NCBI RefSeq assembly: GCF_900129495.1
Contig: NZ_FQVX01000006.1
Location: 94,149-158,148 of the forward strand
Origin: Geodermatophilus nigrescens
Lineage (GTDB): Bacteria; Actinomycetota; Actinomycetes; Mycobacteriales; Geodermatophilaceae
Length of the DNA stretch: 64,000 nucleotides
Direction of reading: 5' to 3'
Part shown: one piece after another, positions 59,958 through 64,000 of the stretch
Position numbering within the stretch: position 1 is the first letter of the stretch
Layout of the letters: the number at the start of each line of letters is the position of its first letter
Position numbers and translations under genes: made by a program
The notes under the pieces: model-generated
Database searches by the model: none
The model's input: only the letters and a program-made list of their open reading frames with translations
Told to the model about the DNA's origin: nothing

Positions 59958-60446
59958 TCAGCGGGCCTGCGGGACTCCCTCGGCGGAGGCGCGGGCGGCC
60001 AGCCACGCGGTCGTGGACGCCGCCCGGGCGCGGGAGGCAACCCACAGCGCGACCGGTCCGGGCAGGGCGGCCAGGAGCCCGGCGAGGACGAGCCCGTCGC
60101 CGTCCTCGCCGGCCAGCATCCCGGCGGCCAGCGCCAGCAGCCAGTACAGCGTCACCGCGACCTGCACCGCGACGGCGACGTACAGCAGGCCCCGCCCGGC
60201 GCCGGTGAGCAGCAGCAGCGCCCCGCCCAGGAACAGCAGCCCGGCGACCAGGGTGACGCCGAGGACCGGCACGAGGACGTCGAAGAGGACGGCGGCGAGC
60301 CCGTCGAGCTCCCGCCACGGCACCGACAGCCCGACCAGGAGGGCGAGGAACCCGCCCGGCAGCGCGGCCAGCGCCAGCACGACCGCCGTCCAGCCGGCCT
60401 GGTGGACCGACCCGGGCCGCGGCGGCAGCGGGATCCTGCCGGTCAT
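59958..60446 (-). CDS. Small integral membrane protein (162 aa)
   Basis: Four membrane helices: AVVLALAALPGGFLALLVGL; AVLFDVLVPVLGVTLVAGLLFLGGALLLL; LLYVAVAVQVAVTLYWLLALAAGML; VLAGLLAALPGPVALWVAS. No recognised domain. The VAVQVAVTLYWLL helix resembles ALGVQLALSLYWVV in the upstream gene, so the two are probably paralogues. ATG overlaps that gene's stop. Confidence 0.7.
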   Translation of the reverse strand: MTGRIPLPPRPGSVHQAGWTAVVLALAALPGGFLALLVGLSVPWRELDGLAAVLFDVLVPVLGVTLVAGLLFLGGALLLLTGAGRGLLYVAVAVQVAVTLYWLLALAAGMLAGEDGDGLVLAGLLAALPGPVALWVASRARAASTTAWLAARASAEGVPQAR

Positions 60447-61099
60447 CGCCGGACGGCCTCGTCGGTGCCGGCGGCCCACCGCCGGACCGGGCCGACGAGC
60501 AGCAGGCCGAGGGCGACGGCGGGCGCGGCGGTGAAGAACAGCACCCCGACGACGAGCACCGCGGCCGGGCCGACGACGTCGTCCGAGAAGCCGTCGAGGG
60601 TGCTGAGCCGGACCACCCAGTACAGGGACAGCGCGAGCTGGACGCCGAGCGCGGCGACCAGCGTCGCCCAGGTCCCCCGGCCGCGGCGGTTGAGCACGAG
60701 GACGCCGCCGACGACCAGCGCGACGGCCGACAGCAGCTGCACGACGGTCACGACGGTCGCCTCGGTGACGAGCGCGTCGGCCTGCGCGTCGCCGCCGAAC
60801 TCGGTGGCGAGGAACCCGAACGTGCTGGCCAGCAGGAGCAGGTAGGCCGAGGAGAGGGCCACCGCGGCCGCCTGCACGAACGACAGCACGGCGGCCGCCA
60901 CGACCTGCCCGGGCCGGCGCGGGCGGGCCGGTGCGGGGGGCCCGTAGGCCGGCCACTGCTGTGGGGGCCAGCCGTACCCGGGCGGGGCCCAGCCGCCCGG
61001 GTACGGCTGCGGCGGCGGGGCGGAGACCGGCGGCCCGGCGTAGGCGACCGGCTCGGTCTCCGTGGCCGGGTCCGACCAGGGGCTGGCCGGGTGCGTCAC
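60443..61099 (-). CDS. Membrane protein with Pro-rich N terminus (218 aa)
   Basis: About 65 residues of Pro/Tyr/Gly-rich cytoplasmic N terminus (SAPPPQPYPGGWAPPGYGWPP), then four membrane helices including VAAAVLSFVQAAAVALSSAYLLLL and LVAALGVQLALSLYWVVRL. The arrangement is like many actinobacterial DUF4190/Pro-rich membrane proteins. Function unknown. GTG start overlaps the preceding dehydrogenase stop. Confidence 0.7.
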   Translation of the reverse strand: MTHPASPWSDPATETEPVAYAGPPVSAPPPQPYPGGWAPPGYGWPPQQWPAYGPPAPARPRRPGQVVAAAVLSFVQAAAVALSSAYLLLLASTFGFLATEFGGDAQADALVTEATVVTVVQLLSAVALVVGGVLVLNRRGRGTWATLVAALGVQLALSLYWVVRLSTLDGFSDDVVGPAAVLVVGVLFFTAAPAVALGLLLVGPVRRWAAGTDEAVRR

Positions 61100-62748
61100 A
61101 GGGCGGCCGCCAGCGCGCGGCCGGCCACCCGCCCGGAGAAGAGGCAGCCGCCGAGGAAGGTGCCCTCGAGCGAGCGGTAGCCGTGCACGCCGCCGCCCCC
61201 GAACCCGGCGACCTCGCCCGCCGCGTACAGGCCGGGGAACACCTCGCCACCGGGCCGCAGCACACGGCCGGACAGGTCGGTCTCCAGCCCGCCGAGGGAC
61301 TTGCGGGTGAGCAGGTTGAGCCGGACGGCGATGAGCGGGCCGGCCTCGGGGTCGAGCAGCCGGTGCGGCGGGGCGACGCGGATGAGCTTGTCGCCGAGGT
61401 AGTTGCGCGCGCCGCGGACGGCGGTCAGCTGCAGGTCCTTGGTGAAGGCGTGGTCCACCGCGCGGTCGCGGGCGAGCACCTCGCGCTCGACGGTCGCGAG
61501 CTCGATGACCGGGCTGCCGCCGGTGACCCGGTTCATCCCGGCGACGAGCTCGGGCAGCGAGGTGGCGGTGACGAAGTCCTCGCCGCGGTCGAGGAACGCC
61601 TGCACCGGCGCCGACACGCCCGCCTTGACCCGGTTGAGCAGGAGGCGGACGTCCTTGCCGGTCAGGTCGGGGTTCTGCTCGGAGCCCGACAGCGCGAACT
61701 CCTTCTCGACGATCTTCTTCGTCGCGACGAACCACGTGTGCTCGTGGCCGGTCTGCCCGATGTGGGCGAGCGTGCCGAGGGTGTCGAAGCCGGGGAACAG
61801 CGGCACCGGCAGGCGGTTGCCGGTCGCGTCGAGCCACAGCGACGAGGGCCCGGGCAGGATCCGGATGCCGTGGCGCGCCCACACCGGCGAGTGGTTGGCG
61901 ATGCCCTCGGTGTAGTGCCACATGCGGTCGGCGTTGACGACGTTGGCGCCCGCGGCCTGGGTGGCCTCGAGCATCAGCCCGTCGACGTGCGCGGGCACGC
62001 CCGACAGCAGCCGCTGCGGCGCCGGCCCGAGGCGGGCCGGCCAGTTGCGGCGCACCAGGTCGTGGTTGCCGCCGATGCCGCCGGAGGTGACGACGACGGC
62101 CTGCGCGCCGATCTCGAACTCGCCCGCCGCGGTGCGCGAGCTGGCCTCCCCGCGGGCGGCGTCGCTGGGCTCGAGCACCTCGCCGCGCACGCCGGTGACC
62201 GCGCCGTCGGTGACGACCAGGCCGGTGACCCGGTGGCGGAAGCGCAGCTCCACCAGGCCGCGGTCGACGGCGGCGCGCACCCGCCGGGCGAAGGGCTCGA
62301 CGATTCCGGGGCCGGTGCCCCACACGATGTGGAAGCGCGGGACCGAGTTGCCGTGGCCGGTGGCGGTGTAGCCGCCGCGCTCGGCCCAGCCGACGATCGG
62401 GAAGAACCCGATGCCCTGCTCGCGCAGCCAGGCGCGCTTCTCACCGGCCGCGAACTGCAGGTAGGCCTCGGCCCACTGCCGCGGCCAGTGGTCCTCGGCG
62501 CGGTCGAAGCCGGCGGTGCCGAACCAGTCCTGGCGGGCGAGCTCCAGGGAGTCGCGCACCCGCAGCCGGCGCTGCTCGGGCGAGTCGACCAGGAACAGCC
62601 CGCCGAAGGACCACCAGGCCTGGCCGCCGAAGGAGGCCTCCGGCTCCTGCTCGACGAGCACCACCCGCTTGCCGGCGTCGGCCAGCTCGGCGGTCGCCAC
62701 CAGCCCGGCCAGCCCGGACCCCACCACGACGACGTCTGTGTCAGCCAC
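61096..62748 (-). CDS. FAD-binding dehydrogenase (3-ketosteroid-dehydrogenase/fumarate-reductase fold)
   Basis: 550 residues. Dinucleotide site VVVVGSGLAGLVATAELADAGKRVVLVEQE at 6-35, then ASFGGQAWWSFGGLFLVDSPEQRR, AVVVTSGGIGGNHDLVRRNWP, and the C-terminal FAD site PGLYAAGEVAGFGGGGVHGYRSLEGTFLGGCLFSGR. This is the FAD-binding-dehydrogenase subfamily of fumarate reductase/KstD-type enzymes (FAD_binding_2); the substrate is unknown. GTG 62748 puts the Rossmann motif at the start. Confidence 0.9.
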   Translation of the reverse strand: MADTDVVVVGSGLAGLVATAELADAGKRVVLVEQEPEASFGGQAWWSFGGLFLVDSPEQRRLRVRDSLELARQDWFGTAGFDRAEDHWPRQWAEAYLQFAAGEKRAWLREQGIGFFPIVGWAERGGYTATGHGNSVPRFHIVWGTGPGIVEPFARRVRAAVDRGLVELRFRHRVTGLVVTDGAVTGVRGEVLEPSDAARGEASSRTAAGEFEIGAQAVVVTSGGIGGNHDLVRRNWPARLGPAPQRLLSGVPAHVDGLMLEATQAAGANVVNADRMWHYTEGIANHSPVWARHGIRILPGPSSLWLDATGNRLPVPLFPGFDTLGTLAHIGQTGHEHTWFVATKKIVEKEFALSGSEQNPDLTGKDVRLLLNRVKAGVSAPVQAFLDRGEDFVTATSLPELVAGMNRVTGGSPVIELATVEREVLARDRAVDHAFTKDLQLTAVRGARNYLGDKLIRVAPPHRLLDPEAGPLIAVRLNLLTRKSLGGLETDLSGRVLRPGGEVFPGLYAAGEVAGFGGGGVHGYRSLEGTFLGGCLFSGRVAGRALAAAL

Positions 62749-62758
62749 GGGCGGCACG

Positions 62759-63301
62759 CTAGCGGCCGCGGCTCCCGGTGCGGCCGGGACGAGCCGGGGC
62801 GGGGGCCGGGTTCCCCCGGCCGGGCCGCGTCCACTCCCGGATCGGGCGGCGCACGGCGAGCACCAGGCAGCCGAGCGGGCCGGCGAGCAGGAGCAGCGAC
62901 CACCCCACCCCGCTGCCGTCGCCGATGGCGCCGAACAGCAGCGCGGAGGCGAGCAGCAGGAGCATCGGCAGCACGGCGGCCAGCGCCAGCACCAGCCAGC
63001 CGCGGCCCCGGCCGCGCAGCACGAGGGCGGCCCCGGCGAGGGCCAGCAGCGCCAGCGCGGCAGAGACGACGACGTACCAGTGCAGGCCCGGGTCGGGCTC
63101 CCACAGCAGCCAGCCGAGGTAGAGGTCCTCGGCGGCGACGAGCAGGCCGAAGACGGCGGCGAACGGCGCGGTGAGCGGGCGGCCCGGCGGGAGCGGCGGC
63201 GGACCGGTCCGCCGGACCGCCGACGACGGCGCGGCCGCCGCACGGGGCGAGCGGCGGGTCGTCGTCCGGGTCGCCGCCCGGCGGGAGGAGGACGACGGCA
63301 T
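62759..63301 (-). CDS. Integral membrane protein (180 aa)
   Basis: About 40 basic Ser/Thr/Arg-rich residues, then four membrane helices: LTAPFAAVFGLLVAAEDLYLGWLLW; WYVVVSAALALLALAGAALVLRG; WLVLALAAVLPMLLLLASALLFGA; WSLLLLAGPLGCLVLAV. No domain recognised. ATG start. It lies 10 bases upstream of the dehydrogenase. Confidence 0.65.
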   Translation of the reverse strand: MPSSSSRRAATRTTTRRSPRAAAAPSSAVRRTGPPPLPPGRPLTAPFAAVFGLLVAAEDLYLGWLLWEPDPGLHWYVVVSAALALLALAGAALVLRGRGRGWLVLALAAVLPMLLLLASALLFGAIGDGSGVGWSLLLLAGPLGCLVLAVRRPIREWTRPGRGNPAPAPARPGRTGSRGR

Positions 63302-63337
63302 GCCGCGCAGCGTAGGAGCGCCGCCTGGACGGTCCCT

Positions 63338-63390
63338 GTCAGGACCGTGTCGTCAGGCCCGTGTCGTCAGGACCGTGTCGTCAGGCCCGG
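63338..63390. repeat. 14-bp tandem repeat, nearly four copies
   Basis: The unit GTCAGGMCCGTGTC (M = A or C) occurs three full times at 63338, 63352 and 63366, alternating A and C at the seventh base, and a fourth partial copy runs to 63390. It spans the stop codon of the 139-aa minus-strand gene. Confidence 0.8.
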
Positions 63391-63800
63391 CGGCCGCGGC
63401 GCGCCGCCCGGGCCTCGGCCGACCAGCGGCCCACCGCCGGCGTCATCGCCAGCGCCGCGGCGACGACCGGGCACAGGGCCAGCACGAACGGCCCGGCACC
63501 CACCGACTGCCCGACCGACGCGGAGATCACGGCGATCAGCACGGCCCCGGCGACGGTGGCGAGCGCGGCGACCACCAGCGGGACGCGACCGCGCCGCAGG
63601 AGGAACCAGCCCAGGGCGAACAGCTGCAGCAGCGGCAGGAGCAGCAGCAGGCCGGTCTCGAGCCAGTCGCGCCCCGCGTCGGCCTCGAGGCCGCCGAGCG
63701 CGATGACCAGGAACGCCACCACGACGAGCGGCAGCACGCCGAGCGCGGCGACGATGGCCGCGGCCAGGGCCGGTCCGGGGATCCGCGAGGGCGCGCTCAT
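63381..63800 (-). CDS. Integral membrane protein (139 aa)
   Basis: Four membrane helices: AAAIVAALGVLPLVVVAFLVIALGG; LLLLLPLLQLFALGWFLL; PLVVAALATVAGAVLIAVISA; FVLALCPVVAAALAMTP. Short basic C terminus. No recognised domain; size and topology resemble the other membrane proteins in this last block. ATG start. Its stop lies in a tandem repeat. Confidence 0.65.
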   Translation of the reverse strand: MSAPSRIPGPALAAAIVAALGVLPLVVVAFLVIALGGLEADAGRDWLETGLLLLLPLLQLFALGWFLLRRGRVPLVVAALATVAGAVLIAVISASVGQSVGAGPFVLALCPVVAAALAMTPAVGRWSAEARAARRGRRA

Positions 63801-63917
63801 GCGGCGCAGCCTAGGAGACCGGTGATCACGCCGGTCGCCTCGTGGACGGCTGCCCGTCCGCCGGGCATGCCGGCGGGCCGCCGTCCGGGGTGGGCGGCGG
63901 CGCGGCGGGTCGTGGGG

Positions 63918-64000
63918 TCAGGTGCGGAGCCGGGTGGTGGTGATGAGGATCTCGGTGCCGTCGGGTCGCCAGGTGCGCCACCGGTCGTGGACGCGTTGCA
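63918..64000 (-). CDS. C-terminal fragment of a protein cut by the window edge
   Basis: An open frame entering from the right on the minus strand encodes QRVHDRWRTWRPDGTEILI and ends TTTRLRT. Its Trp/Arg-rich ending is compatible with the ends of HNH/DUF222-type proteins common in this group, but 26 residues are too few to identify it. Confidence 0.35.
   Translation of the reverse strand, partial: QRVHDRWRTWRPDGTEILITTTRLRT

Overview
The window is about 64 kb of very GC-rich DNA. Coding is dense, with many GTG starts and 4-bp GTGA/ATGA gene overlaps. Gene content and order point to an actinobacterium. Evidence includes ruvCAB-yajC-secDF-apt-relA, thrS-HIT-pgsA-patA-pimA, hisI-trpE-trpC-trpB-trpA-lgt, polA-rpsA-coaE, an SsgA-like protein, ANTAR/PdtaR and RskA-type regulators. 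The style best fits Geodermatophilaceae (Blastococcus, Geodermatophilus or Modestobacter); the family assignment is an inference from style, not a database match. Almost everything is chromosomal core. I see no insertion sequence, prophage, CRISPR array or classical defence island.

Layout. 1-3.7 kb: the end of an ECF sigma factor, a CsbD-like stress protein, and a seven-gene Asp23/AmaP-type envelope-stress cluster whose members mostly overlap by a few bases. 3.7-12.8 kb (minus): relA, apt, secF, secD, yajC, ruvB, ruvA, ruvC. 12.9-15.4 kb: an L,D-transpeptidase-like protein, a YebC-family protein and a LemA-like membrane protein. 15.4-20.8 kb: the phosphatidylinositol/PIM block pimA, patA, pgsA, a HIT hydrolase and thrS. 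20.9-23.8 kb: small accessory enzymes (MOSC, HNH, DHFR-like, VOC). 23.9-27.2 kb: four tRNA genes around a sigma/anti-sigma pair and an ssgA-like gene. 27.2-34 kb: coaE, rpsA, a methyltransferase, a small DUF4242 protein and polA. 35.4-41.8 kb: a branched-chain amino-acid-type ABC transporter (livH-M-G-F on plus, the binding protein separate and convergent). 41.9-46.7 kb: pdtaR, an unusual tRNA-Leu-like gene, an aromatic amino-acid decarboxylase, tesB and pyk. 46.8-53 kb: gltD and gltB. 53.3-59.9 kb: lgt and the tryptophan genes with hisI. 60-64 kb: small membrane proteins and an FAD-dependent dehydrogenase.

The most striking observation is the ABC-transporter substrate-binding lipoprotein at 40439-41776. 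Its type 1 periplasmic-binding domain is in the wrong order: signal peptide and lipobox, then the normally C-terminal third, then the normally N-terminal two thirds, with the stop exactly where a normal protein would continue. This looks like a natural circular permutation unless it is an assembly artefact. The partner permease LivH also carries an extra exported beta-rich domain ahead of its membrane part. Other points worth checking are a CAA-anticodon tRNA with a short variable arm, an inverted pair of near-identical tRNA-Val genes with matching terminators, a DxDGDG calcium-loop motif in the Lgt tail, and a J-domain-like micro-protein inside the Asp23 cluster.
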